Source: Pseudomonas sp. Ga0074129 (GTDB lineage Bacteria; Pseudomonadota; Gammaproteobacteria; Pseudomonadales; Pseudomonadaceae). Taken from it: a DNA stretch of 43,495 nt. The notes under the pieces were generated by a model, which did not search any database, had not been told where the DNA came from, and saw nothing but the letters and a program-made list of their open reading frames with translations. The position numbers and the translations under genes were made by a program. The stretch is from NCBI GenBank assembly GCA_001465025.1, contig LNDO01000036.1, positions 1 to 43,495 on the forward strand. Reading direction: 5' to 3'. Positions within the stretch are counted from its first letter, which is position 1, and every line of letters starts with the position of its first letter. Shown one piece after another: positions 18,022 through 25,569 of the stretch.

Positions 18022-18854
18022 TCTTGCTTCCGTATGTCGATATGGTCAGCCACCTGCAACTCACCGCTGGCGTCAAGCGTGTAACCTGCACCCAGCGGAT
18101 CCTCAGGGAAAACCTTAAGCCCACCATAGCCAATCAGCTGCTCCCAGGCAGTGGGCAGTTTGCCTTGATGTTGCTGCTGGTAATCAGCCAATGCTACGCG
18201 CAGTGCCAGCAAACCCTCCAGGCGCGCAATACGCCAACCCAGGAGCTGGCGAAAATCCTTGTCGGTACTTTGCGCATACATATTGCGCAATACATCCAAC
18301 GCCACCGCAGAGTCATTCTGCCGCTCATACCAAGCCGCAGCCATGCTACGCAAAGCTGGAGCATTACGAGGATGCCGCTGTGCAGCAACCTCCGCCCACT
18401 GCCCTGCCCGGGTCATGTCGCGTTCAAAATACATGGCGTTAAACGCGTAATAAAACGCTGGCCACATATCCCAAGTGCGAGCCTCTGCAGCCTTAATCAG
18501 CACCGCCTGCCCCGCGTCAACCTGATCGTTCCACGGTAGTATCGCGGCCGCCAGGTAGTAATTATCTTCATGTAAAGGATTGAAGCGCGCAGCGTCTACC
18601 TGCAACTGCCCCTGAATACGATAGGTCTCCCGCTCGGTCACTGCCGTATCCACCACCACACTGCGAAATACATTAAGATTCGCCGCCAGATAGGGGTCAC
18701 CGCCCGAATAGAGTAATTGCACCAACAACGGTAGGCGCACCCGCAGCACCTCAAGACGCTGATCCAAGCGTTGATGGTCATGCAAACGCAGGCCGCTGTA
18801 GGCAAAAGCGCCCCAACACAAAACAACCACCAACAGAGGACGCCACAGACTCAT
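18018..18854 (-). CDS. Membrane-anchored helical-repeat protein of the ABC operon
   Basis: I do not recognise this 278-aa protein as a named family. It has an N-terminal hydrophobic anchor (about residues 6-22), then a mostly helical periplasmic body with TPR-like repeats. FNPLHEDNYYLAAAILPWND, AEARTWDMWPAFYYAFNAMY, AGQWAEVAAQRHPRN and MAAAWYERQND are typical of repeat helices. The C-terminal segment (YQQQHQGKLPTAWEQLIGYG, then PEDPLGAGYTLDASGEL) copies the motif seen at the C-terminal half of type II secretion and pseudopilin-like proteins. The start at 18854 is fixed by the ATGA overlap with the permease gene, and the stop overlaps the ATPase ATG. By position it corresponds to the accessory PilG of Myxococcus PilGHI. 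That is inference, since no sequence link could be tested. Confidence 0.82.
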   Translation of the reverse strand: MSLWRPLLVVVLCWGAFAYSGLRLHDHQRLDQRLEVLRVRLPLLVQLLYSGGDPYLAANLNVFRSVVVDTAVTERETYRIQGQLQVDAARFNPLHEDNYYLAAAILPWNDQVDAGQAVLIKAAEARTWDMWPAFYYAFNAMYFERDMTRAGQWAEVAAQRHPRNAPALRSMAAAWYERQNDSAVALDVLRNMYAQSTDKDFRQLLGWRIARLEGLLALRVALADYQQQHQGKLPTAWEQLIGYGGLKVFPEDPLGAGYTLDASGELQVADHIDIRKQE

Positions 18855-19651
18855 GTGAAGTTGCGCCGCTGAAAGACCACTGCAGCCAGCGTCATAAGCA
18901 GCGCGATATAAGCGATTGCGTTGAGTGCAGCCAGCCCCATTGCCGGTAAATCGGGAGTCAACCCGTATAACGCCAGCGCCCTCCAGTCCAGCCGCGACAA
19001 ATCGGGCAGCCAAGCATAAGCATGTTCCAGCACAGGGCTAAACATGGCTTCATGCAAGGGATCAGACCGCGCGCTACGCAAGTGGCTAATAGTTGGACCC
19101 AGCCCACGAGCAGCGAGAGCAAAAGCAAACCCCAGCAGCAACGGTAAATAAGGGGTAGTAGAAATACTGGCCAATAAAATGGCAAAAGCTGTAACCACCA
19201 GCAGATCTAACCAGATACCCAGCAGCGCCATCACATAGGGCATGCCCAGCGCAGGAGGCTGCAGCTGCGGATGGCTAGAACCAAATAGATACAGCACCAG
19301 CCATAACGCCAGGCCGACGAAAACCAGTGCGCCTGCGCTTAAGAAAGCGACGGCGAAAAAACGGGAAAACAGGAACTGGCTTCGGGTAATCGGGTATGCA
19401 AGCAAAAAGTAGATAGTTTTGCGCTCTATATCACGAGCCAGCAAATCCTGCACCCAAAGCAATGCCATTAACAGCAGTACAAAACGCAACCCGCTCAGCC
19501 CCACATCCAAGGCTACCGTCAACGGCTGGCGTCCGGAAAAATTACCCGCCAGCAACGCCGCACCCAGCAGTACCAACGTGATCAGCAGCAGGATACGAAA
19601 TCCTTGCCCCCGCACTCCTGCCCGCACGCCTAAGGCTGCTAACTCAAACAT
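18851..19651 (-). CDS. ABC-2 type transporter permease (PilI-like by context)
   Basis: Inner-membrane permease subunit (266 aa) with about six spans. The first is around residues 19-37 (LLLITLVLLGAALLAG) and the last is near the C terminus (LLMTLAAVVF). The segment DLLARDIERKTIYFLLAYPITRSQFLFSRF is the characteristic cytoplasmic loop of ABC-2 permeases of the NosY/GldF/ABC_membrane type. It is first in the coupled ABC operon, 68 nt after the short-pilin pair and separated from it by a strong terminator. No separate promoter is evident, so expression may depend on read-through. Confidence 0.9.
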   Translation of the reverse strand: MFELAALGVRAGVRGQGFRILLLITLVLLGAALLAGNFSGRQPLTVALDVGLSGLRFVLLLMALLWVQDLLARDIERKTIYFLLAYPITRSQFLFSRFFAVAFLSAGALVFVGLALWLVLYLFGSSHPQLQPPALGMPYVMALLGIWLDLLVVTAFAILLASISTTPYLPLLLGFAFALAARGLGPTISHLRSARSDPLHEAMFSPVLEHAYAWLPDLSRLDWRALALYGLTPDLPAMGLAALNAIAYIALLMTLAAVVFQRRNFT

Positions 19652-19667
19652 CTTTAATCATCCATAA

Positions 19668-19699
19668 CAAAAACAAAGACTCCCCAGTAAAGGGGAGTC
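19668..19699 (-). terminator. Intrinsic terminator between pilin pair and ABC operon
   Basis: On the minus strand a perfect 8-bp stem (GACTCCCC / GGGGAGTC, loop of 6) is followed by TTTGTTTTTGTT. It lies 20 nt after the stop of the second pilin-locus gene. It would make the two pilin genes an abundant short transcript and limit expression of the ABC genes to read-through. Confidence 0.92.
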
Positions 19700-19719
19700 A
19701 TTAAAAGCACTTGTAACAA

Positions 19720-20172
19720 TTACGGCGTAGTAGAAATACCGCAACCGTTTGCATTGGCTAGGTTAAGAGTACCAGTCACTACCGCTTTGGCTGCCAAGAG
19801 CGCTTCGGTCTTGGCAATCTGAGGACCACACTGGGACACGCTACCGCCTACTGAAGAGCCGGTGAAGACGACGTAGCCTTTATTCGAGCCGGCAACAGCA
19901 CCAAAGCGATTAGTTCCTGCAAGATCACTTACACCGGCGGCAACGTTGGCAGACAAAGTGCTTTCGAAATTGTTTTTAACGAAACCGGTACGACCTTGAA
20001 TAGCAGTCACAGCAAACTGCTCTGCCAGGTTGATGTTGGTAGCATCACCAGCCCTGAACGATAAATAACCATCGACCAGCTGTTTGGCCGTTGGGGTGGT
20101 AGCACCACCAGCAAAAACACCAGTAGAGGCAAAGAGGCCAGCAACTAAGGAAGCAGCGATAATTTTTTTCAT
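19720..20172 (-). CDS. Exported partner of the short pilin (PilA-C/Spc-like candidate)
   Basis: A 150-aa protein with a clean Sec signal peptide (MKKIIAASLVAGLFASTGVFA, cleaved before GGATT), leaving 129 residues. The mature part starts helical (TPTAKQLVDGYLSFRAGD), then becomes beta-rich (NKGYVVFTGSSVGG) and contains just two cysteines separated by 28 residues (SQCGPQ and NGCGI), suited to a disulfide near the C terminus as in many pilin head domains. It starts 18 nt after the short pilin stop with its own AAGGTGA site 8 nt before the ATG. A GTG 12 nt upstream is less likely. Context suggests it supplies the globular half or a chaperone for the short pilin, like PilA-C/Spc of Geobacter. No sequence similarity could be tested, and an unrelated secreted protein remains possible. 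Confidence 0.82.
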   Translation of the reverse strand: MKKIIAASLVAGLFASTGVFAGGATTPTAKQLVDGYLSFRAGDATNINLAEQFAVTAIQGRTGFVKNNFESTLSANVAAGVSDLAGTNRFGAVAGSNKGYVVFTGSSVGGSVSQCGPQIAKTEALLAAKAVVTGTLNLANANGCGISTTP

Positions 20173-20190
20173 GATCTCAGTCACCTTGAA

Positions 20191-20376
20191 TTAGTTAGAG
20201 TTGGCGATGGCGCCGGTCAGCAAATTGCGCGCATCGGACTGAGCGGACTTGTCATAGCCCTTGGCTTGGTAGTCCTGGAACTGAGGAATAGCAACCGCGG
20301 CGAGAATACCGATAATTGCAACCACGATCATCAGCTCAATCAGGGTAAAACCCTTCTGGCTCTTGTTCGACTTCAT
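20191..20376 (-). CDS. pilA: Short type IVa prepilin (PilA-N type)
   Basis: A 61-aa prepilin with basic leader MKSNKSQKG, cut and N-methylated by PilD before Phe1, leaving 52 residues. The hydrophobic helix has the invariant Glu5 ([18 protein letters not shown]), Pro22 and aromatic residues at positions 1, 24, 27 and 32 ([11 protein letters not shown]). These are the same positions as in the 61-residue mature pilin of Geobacter sulfurreducens, though the later aromatic positions of that protein are beyond this one's end. It ends after [15 protein letters not shown], so the whole globular head of a normal Pseudomonas pilin (about 145-160 aa) is missing. AGGAG lies 6 nt before the ATG, and a sigma54-like promoter is upstream. 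It is divergent from pilBCD at the usual pilA site, and no other pilin gene is in the window. Confidence 0.9.
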   Translation of the reverse strand: MKSNKSQKGFTLIELMIVVAIIGILAAVAIPQFQDYQAKGYDKSAQSDARNLLTGAIANSN

Positions 20377-20431
20377 AGTGTTCTCCTAAATAGGTTTTTA
20401 ACGTAGCCATTTGGCTCGTACCTGCATTCCA

Positions 20432-20447
20432 TACAAATGACGTGCCA
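20432..20447 (-). promoter_or_regulatory. Sigma54 (RpoN) promoter of the short pilin gene
   Basis: TGGCACGTCATTTGTA on the minus strand matches the RpoN consensus TGGCACGNNNNTTGCW at all fixed positions except C to T in the -12 element. It predicts a transcript start roughly 45 nt before the pilin ATG. pilA in P. aeruginosa is RpoN- and PilR-dependent, and pilSR are present at 39155-42084. Confidence 0.75.
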
Positions 20448-20529
20448 ACTCGCAAAACCTGCAGAACGCAGACAAAACCACTTTTCACCACCCATACAGG
20501 CGCACCACAGGTTAAAAAATGACGTTTTT

Positions 20530-20565
20530 TGTCACATCAATGTCACGCAGTGGCACCTTGGACAC
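20530..20565. promoter_or_regulatory. Possible PilR site cluster upstream of the pilin promoter
   Basis: Two direct TGTCAC copies (20530-20535 and 20541-20546) and one GTGTC on the minus strand (20561-20565) lie about 85-120 nt upstream of the -24 element. PilR is reported to recognise (C/G)TGTC-type sequences, so this is a reasonable but weak activator-site candidate. A perfect TGTGGCCACA palindrome at 20581-20590 sits just before pilB. Confidence 0.3.
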
Positions 20566-20614
20566 TTCTCGTTTATAAGTTGTGGCCACACAACGGCCTG
20601 CAACGTGACCCCCT

Positions 20615-22321
20615 ATGAACGACGCCCCCGCTCTAACCGGCCTGGTTCGCCAACTGGTGCTTGCTGAAATCATCGATGAAAAAACCGCCCTAAAAGCGGC
20701 CCAGCAGGCTCAGCGCAACAACATCCCCCTGGTGACTTACCTGGTGCAAAACAAGCTGGCCAACAGCCGGCAAATTGCCGCGCAAGCCGCGGAGCAGTTT
20801 GGCGTACCGCACATGGACCTGGCCTCACTCGACCGCGAAGCCCAGCCCAAAGAACTGATCAGCGAAAAACTGGCCCGTAAGCATCGCGTAATCCCACTCT
20901 GGAAGCGCGGCAATAAGCTGTTTATCGGCATCTCCGACCCGACCCAGCAACAGGCCATTACTGACATTCAGTTCAGCACCGGCATGAACACGGAAATGGT
21001 CATGGTCGAAGATGACCGCCTGGATGCGGCCATTGATCAGTATTTCGACAACGGCAATAAAACTACGGCCGGCATGGGTGACATCGACCTCGACGAAGGC
21101 CTGGAGTTTGAAAACGAAGCGGAAGGCAGCGACGATAACACCAGCAACAACGACAGCGATGACGCCCCTGTGGTGCGTTTCGTCAACAAGATGCTGCTGG
21201 ACGCCATCAAAAGCGGCTCATCCGACCTGCACTTTGAGCCTTACGAAAAGACCTACCGCGTACGCTTTCGCACCGATGGCATTCTGCAGGAAATCGCCCG
21301 ACCGCCCATACAGCTCGCACCTCGTATTTCCGCGCGCCTGAAAGTTATGGCGGGGCTGGACATTTCCGAACGGCGTAAGCCACAGGATGGGCGCATCAAA
21401 ATGCGCATTTCCAAGAGCAAATCTATCGATTTTCGTGTCAGCACCTGCCCAACCCTGTGGGGCGAGAAAATCGTGATGCGGATTCTTGACTCTGCCAGCG
21501 CACAGATGGGCATTGATGCGCTCGGCTACGAAGAGGACCAGAAAGAACTGTATATGGCCGCACTGAAGCAGCCACAGGGCATGATCCTGGTGACCGGCCC
21601 AACAGGTTCAGGCAAAACAGTATCGCTTTACACGGGGTTAAACATCCTCAACACAGTGGACGTGAACATCTCCACCGCCGAAGACCCGGTTGAAATCAAC
21701 CTTGAAGGCATTAACCAGGTTAACGTCAACCCCAAGCAAGGCATGGACTTTACTGCCGCACTGAAGTCCTTCCTGCGCCAAGACCCCGACATCATCATGG
21801 TGGGGGAAATACGTGACCTGGACACTGCCTCTATCGCCGTGAAGGCCGCGCAAACGGGCCACATGGTGATGTCAACGCTGCACACCAACAGCGCGGCAGA
21901 AACCCTAACACGCCTGCGCAACATGGGTGTGCCCTCGTTCAACATCGCCACCTCGGTCAACCTGATCATCGCCCAGCGCCTTGCGCGCAAGCTGTGCAGC
22001 CACTGCAAAAAAGAAGTGCAGGTACCACGCGAAACGCTGATTGAGGAGGGCTTCCCTGTCGACCAGATCGGTAAATTCAAGATTTATGGCCCCGTCGGCT
22101 GCGACATTTGCAACGGGGGATACAAAGGCCGTGTTGGTATTTATGAAGTAGTTAAAAACACGCCTTCGCTGCAACGGATTATCATGGAGGAAGGCAACTC
22201 GATTGATATTTCCATCCAGATGCGTAAAGACGGCTTTAATGACCTGCGTACCTCGGCCCTGCTGAAGGCCATGCAAGGCGTGACCAGCCTCGAAGAAGTG
22301 AACCGCGTCACTAAGGACTAA
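20615..22321 (+). CDS. pilB: Type IV pilus assembly ATPase PilB
   Basis: Hexameric cytoplasmic ATPase that powers pilus extension. The 568-aa protein has an N-terminal MshEN-type domain (residues 1-150), an acidic linker (about 155-185), and the GspE/PilT ATPase core with Walker A GPTGSGKT (328-335), Asp box TAEDPVEINLEG, Walker B DPDIIMVGEIRD (starting about 390) and the His box TLHTNSA. The zinc tetracysteine is complete (Cys461, Cys464, Cys496, Cys499). The ribosome-binding site is weak. It is first of pilBCD and divergent from the short pilin gene. Base composition becomes more AT-rich toward the 3' end. Confidence 0.97.
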   Translation: MNDAPALTGLVRQLVLAEIIDEKTALKAAQQAQRNNIPLVTYLVQNKLANSRQIAAQAAEQFGVPHMDLASLDREAQPKELISEKLARKHRVIPLWKRGNKLFIGISDPTQQQAITDIQFSTGMNTEMVMVEDDRLDAAIDQYFDNGNKTTAGMGDIDLDEGLEFENEAEGSDDNTSNNDSDDAPVVRFVNKMLLDAIKSGSSDLHFEPYEKTYRVRFRTDGILQEIARPPIQLAPRISARLKVMAGLDISERRKPQDGRIKMRISKSKSIDFRVSTCPTLWGEKIVMRILDSASAQMGIDALGYEEDQKELYMAALKQPQGMILVTGPTGSGKTVSLYTGLNILNTVDVNISTAEDPVEINLEGINQVNVNPKQGMDFTAALKSFLRQDPDIIMVGEIRDLDTASIAVKAAQTGHMVMSTLHTNSAAETLTRLRNMGVPSFNIATSVNLIIAQRLARKLCSHCKKEVQVPRETLIEEGFPVDQIGKFKIYGPVGCDICNGGYKGRVGIYEVVKNTPSLQRIIMEEGNSIDISIQMRKDGFNDLRTSALLKAMQGVTSLEEVNRVTKD

Positions 22322-22324
22322 CCC

Positions 22325-23548
22325 ATGGCGACCAAAGCGACTCAGCCCAGCACGTTTCAGTGGGAAGGCAAAGACAAGAAAGGCAATAAACTCAAGGGTG
22401 AGGTTAACAGCACCTCGGCGGCCTTGGTCAAAGCCCATCTTCGCACGCAAGGCATCTCCGCAAACAAAGTTAAAAAGAAGCCCAAATCTTTATTCGGCGG
22501 GGCAGGCAAGAAAATAACCCCAATGGAGATCGCGCTATTTACACGCCAAATGGCCACAATGATGGGTGCTGGCGTACCGCTTCTTCAGGCGTTCGACATT
22601 ATTGGCGAAGGTTTTGAAAATGCCAATATGCGCACACTCATCGCCAATGTTAAGCAGGAAGTTTCAGGCGGCAATAGTTTAGCAACCTCACTGCGTAAAT
22701 TCCCCAATCACTTTGATGACCTCTATTGCAACCTAGTGGATGCCGGCGAGCAATCTGGCGCATTGGAAATGCTGCTGGACAGAGTGGCAACCTATAAAGA
22801 AAAGACTGAAGCACTCAAAGCCAAAATCAAAAAAGCCATGACCTACCCCATCGCGGTTATTGTTGTGGCATTTGTTGTGACCGCCATTTTGCTGATTAAA
22901 GTAGTACCTACATTCCAAGGTGTTTTTGCCGGCTTTGGCGCGGAATTACCTGCATTCACCCTGATGGTTATTGGCATGTCCGAATTTATGCAGAAGTGGT
23001 GGCTTTTAATCATCTTGGGGCTTTTCGCAACTGGCTATGGGCTTAAAACCCTGCATCAAAAAAGTGAAAAGTTTCGCGATGCGTCTGATAAGGCCAAGCT
23101 TAAACTGCCTATCGTAGGCAGCATTTTGTTTAAGGCAACTGTTGCACGTTTTGGTCGCACGCTAGCCACCACTTTTTCGGCAGGTGTACCACTGGTCGAA
23201 GCACTTGACTCTGTCGCGGGTGCTACCGGCAACGTTGTTTTCCGGACTGCGGTTAATCGTATAAAACAGGATGTATCCAGCGGCATGCAGTTAAATTTTG
23301 CAATGCGCAATACCGGTATATTTCCGGCTATGGCGGTGCAAATGGCAGCCATCGGTGAGGAGTCCGGATCACTGGACGCTATGCTGGATAAAGTTGCCAG
23401 CTACTATGAAGCGGAAGTTGACAACGCGGTGGACAACCTTACTACGTTACTAGAACCTCTCATTATGGCCGTGCTTGGTGTATTAGTGGGCGGATTAATT
23501 ATTGCTATGTACCTCCCTATATTTAGCCTGGGCGGCGTAATCGGTTAA
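22325..23548 (+). CDS. pilC: Type IV pilus inner-membrane platform protein PilC
   Basis: Polytopic inner-membrane protein that transmits PilB/PilT motion to pilin subunits. The 407-aa protein holds two T2SSF domains (about 70-195 and 270-395), each with the family pattern (FTRQMATMMGAGVPLLQAF in the first, FGRTLATTFSAGVPLVEAL in the second) and G-E-x-S-G-x-L (GEQSGALE, GEESGSLD). Three hydrophobic spans lie around 170-195, 220-240 and 375-400. It starts 3 nt after pilB and overlaps pilD by one base (TAATG). The gene is visibly AT-richer than prfC or nadC, which may mark exchange of this part of the locus. Confidence 0.97.
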   Translation: MATKATQPSTFQWEGKDKKGNKLKGEVNSTSAALVKAHLRTQGISANKVKKKPKSLFGGAGKKITPMEIALFTRQMATMMGAGVPLLQAFDIIGEGFENANMRTLIANVKQEVSGGNSLATSLRKFPNHFDDLYCNLVDAGEQSGALEMLLDRVATYKEKTEALKAKIKKAMTYPIAVIVVAFVVTAILLIKVVPTFQGVFAGFGAELPAFTLMVIGMSEFMQKWWLLIILGLFATGYGLKTLHQKSEKFRDASDKAKLKLPIVGSILFKATVARFGRTLATTFSAGVPLVEALDSVAGATGNVVFRTAVNRIKQDVSSGMQLNFAMRNTGIFPAMAVQMAAIGEESGSLDAMLDKVASYYEAEVDNAVDNLTTLLEPLIMAVLGVLVGGLIIAMYLPIFSLGGVIG

Positions 23549-24417
23549 TGCAAAACTTACCAATGCTCTCCGAGCACTCAATTGTATTTTTAACTTCCGC
23601 GCTAGTGCTTGGCCTGTTAATCGGCAGCTTTCTCAACGTTGTGGTGTATCGCTTGCCAATCATGATGCAGCGCGATTGGCGTGAGCAGGCGCGGGAGATT
23701 TTGCAGTTGCCCGCGGAGCCTGAGGCGGACACCTTTAATCTGGTATTGCCCAACTCACAATGCCCGCACTGCGACCATGAAATTCGGCCGTGGGAAAATA
23801 TCCCGCTGTTTAGTTACCTGTTTCTGCGCGGCAAGTGCTCAAGCTGTAAAGCGCCAATTAGCCTGCGCTACCCCGCCGTGGAGTTAGCCTGCGGCGTGCT
23901 GTCGGCGTATGTGGCCTGGCATTTTGGCTTTACCTGGCAGGCGGGTGGCATGCTGTTGCTGACCTGGGGCTTGCTTGCAATGAGCCTGATTGATGTTGAC
24001 CACCAATTGCTGCCGGATTCGCTGGTGCTGCCGCTGCTTTGGTTGGGCTTGATCGTCAACAGTTTTGGCTTAATCACCGACCTGGAAACAGCGCTATGGG
24101 GCGCGATAGCTGGTTATTTAAGCCTGTGGTCGGTGTATTGGCTGTTTAAGCTGGTCACGGGCAAGGAAGGCATGGGCCATGGCGACTTTAAGCTACTGGC
24201 CATGCTCGGTGCGTGGGGCGGCTGGCAGGTTTTGCCGCTGACCATTTTGCTGTCTTCTCTGGTGGGCGCCGTGTTGGGCACCATTATGCTGCGGATGCGC
24301 AATGCAGAAACCAGCACACCGATTCCATTCGGCCCATATCTGGCGATTGCAGGTTGGATTGCCCTGCTGTGGGGTGAACAGATCACCGCCCGCTACTTGC
24401 AGATTGTAGGGTTCTGA
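23548..24417 (+). CDS. pilD: Prepilin peptidase / N-methyltransferase PilD
   Basis: Inner-membrane aspartyl protease that cleaves type IV prepilin and type II pseudopilin leaders and methylates the new N terminus. The 289-aa protein has an N-terminal domain with the two zinc CxxC motifs (CPHCDHE, CSSCKAP), followed by about seven further spans. The catalytic aspartates are in DVDHQLLPD and GMGHGDFKLLA. The start overlaps the pilC stop by one base. It should process the short prepilin in this locus, whose leader and Glu5 are standard. Confidence 0.97.
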   Translation: MQNLPMLSEHSIVFLTSALVLGLLIGSFLNVVVYRLPIMMQRDWREQAREILQLPAEPEADTFNLVLPNSQCPHCDHEIRPWENIPLFSYLFLRGKCSSCKAPISLRYPAVELACGVLSAYVAWHFGFTWQAGGMLLLTWGLLAMSLIDVDHQLLPDSLVLPLLWLGLIVNSFGLITDLETALWGAIAGYLSLWSVYWLFKLVTGKEGMGHGDFKLLAMLGAWGGWQVLPLTILLSSLVGAVLGTIMLRMRNAETSTPIPFGPYLAIAGWIALLWGEQITARYLQIVGF

Positions 24418-24422
24418 TCGCA

Positions 24423-24510
24423 TCGCCGCTAAAGCGCCTCCCACAACTGGTTGTGTTGCCTGCACGAGTGCGGGTTGTCTCACTATGTGTGGGAGGGGCT
24501 TTAGCCGCGA
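24423..24510. repeat. REP inverted pair (TGTGGGAGGGGCTTTAGC family)
   Basis: The 23-nt arms at 24423-24445 and 24488-24510 are near-perfect inverted copies of the sequence TGTGGGAGGGGCTTTAGCCG. This is a palindromic family widespread in Pseudomonas. It fills most of the gap between pilD and coaE. Confidence 0.8.
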
Positions 24511-24609
24511 CCGTTGAAGCCGTACGACACGCCCTACGCACAAGCGATTAGCCTACCCACCGCCCCTGCACTACAATCGCGCCCTGAACGAACAACCCGA
24601 GCGCTGATC

Positions 24610-25224
24610 TTGACGACACGACCGTGGATTCTCGGCTTAACCGGCGGTATCGGCAGCGGCAAGAGCGCTGTTGCTCAGCACTTTATCGACTTAGGCGTTC
24701 ATCTGATTGATGCCGACCATGCCGCGCGCTGGGTGGTTGAGCCGGGCCGGCCGGCGTTGGATAAAATCGTCGAGCACTTCGGTCCTGACATTTTGCAGGC
24801 CGACGGCCAGTTGGATCGCAGCGCGCTGCGCGGCCGTATTTTTGCCGACACGAACGAGCGGCGCTGGCTGGAAGCCCTACTGCATCCGCTGATTGGCCAG
24901 GAGATTACCCAGCACCTTTCACGGGCTGAGTCGTCTTACGCCATTTTGGTTTCACCACTATTGGTTGAATCTAACCAGCACACGTTAACGCAGCGCATTC
25001 TGGTGGTAGATGCGCCAGAACACCTGCAAGTGCAACGCACCATGCAACGCGACCAAAGCTCCAGCGAGCAGGTGCAGGCCATTCTCAAGGCTCAAGCCAG
25101 CCGCGAGCAACGCTTGAGCCGTGCGCATGATGTGCTGGTGAATGATCGCGATTTAAGCTGGCTGCAAGATGAAGTGCAGCGCCTACACCGCTTCTACCTA
25201 ACCCTACGCGGAGGCCAAACATGA
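24610..25224 (+). CDS. coaE: Dephospho-CoA kinase
   Basis: Phosphorylates the 3'-hydroxyl of dephospho-CoA, the last step of coenzyme A synthesis, in the cytoplasm. The 204-aa protein opens with the P-loop GGIGSGKS (residues 12-19). [28 protein letters not shown] and [10 protein letters not shown] follow, as usual in the family. I set the start at the TTG at 24610, which gives the usual length and the conserved beginning [12 protein letters not shown]. The upstream in-frame extension lacks family similarity, and no start has a strong ribosome-binding site. Its stop overlaps the yacG ATG. Confidence 0.95.
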   Translation: MTTRPWILGLTGGIGSGKSAVAQHFIDLGVHLIDADHAARWVVEPGRPALDKIVEHFGPDILQADGQLDRSALRGRIFADTNERRWLEALLHPLIGQEITQHLSRAESSYAILVSPLLVESNQHTLTQRILVVDAPEHLQVQRTMQRDQSSSEQVQAILKAQASREQRLSRAHDVLVNDRDLSWLQDEVQRLHRFYLTLRGGQT

Positions 25225-25421
25225 GCACACCAACCTTGGTAGCCTGCCCAACCTGTGGCGCGGCTGTTGAATGGGGCCCGCAAAGCCCGAGCCGGCCCTT
25301 TTGTTCTGAGCGTTGCAAATTGATTGACCTCGGCGCTTGGGCTTCAGAAGAACACGCCATCGCAGGCGACTCGCTTGAAGATGATGTGTTCTCCGGCGAA
25401 TTATCGCCACGCCATCACTAG
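25221..25421 (+). CDS. yacG: DNA gyrase inhibitor / zinc-binding protein YacG
   Basis: Small 66-aa zinc protein that in E. coli binds GyrB and blocks DNA binding by gyrase. The zinc site is Cys9-x2-Cys12 and Cys28-x3-Cys32 (ACPTCG, FCSERCK), followed by the conserved [15 protein letters not shown] helix. It overlaps coaE by ATGA and follows pilD-coaE in the usual Pseudomonas order. The function here is by homology. Confidence 0.95.
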   Translation: MSTPTLVACPTCGAAVEWGPQSPSRPFCSERCKLIDLGAWASEEHAIAGDSLEDDVFSGELSPRHH

Positions 25422-25467
25422 CCGTCGCAGGAAGAAAGGCACGAAGCCCAAATGCCTTGCGCATTTA

Positions 25468-25554
25468 TCGCCGCTAATGCGCCTCCCACAGGTAGTTGTT
25501 GCTTGCTGCAAGTACCCCCCATGCCAAGAGTTGTGGGAGGGTCTTTAGCCGCGA
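25468..25554. repeat. Second REP inverted pair of the TGTGGGAGGG family
   Basis: Arms at 25468-25490 and 25532-25554 are inverted copies of the element seen at 24423-24510. A truncated left arm (TCGCCGCTAAATTGCCCACAA) recurs at 25687-25707. Confidence 0.75.
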
Positions 25555-25569
25555 CTGGCTGTTTACGCC

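Noticed and set aside
20173-20190. The short pilin is an ordinary pilA broken by a stop codon
   Set aside because: The frames are in register, but the downstream part starts with its own ribosome-binding site and a full Sec signal peptide, which a broken pilin head would not have. I cannot exclude error in the read, but the design is coherent.
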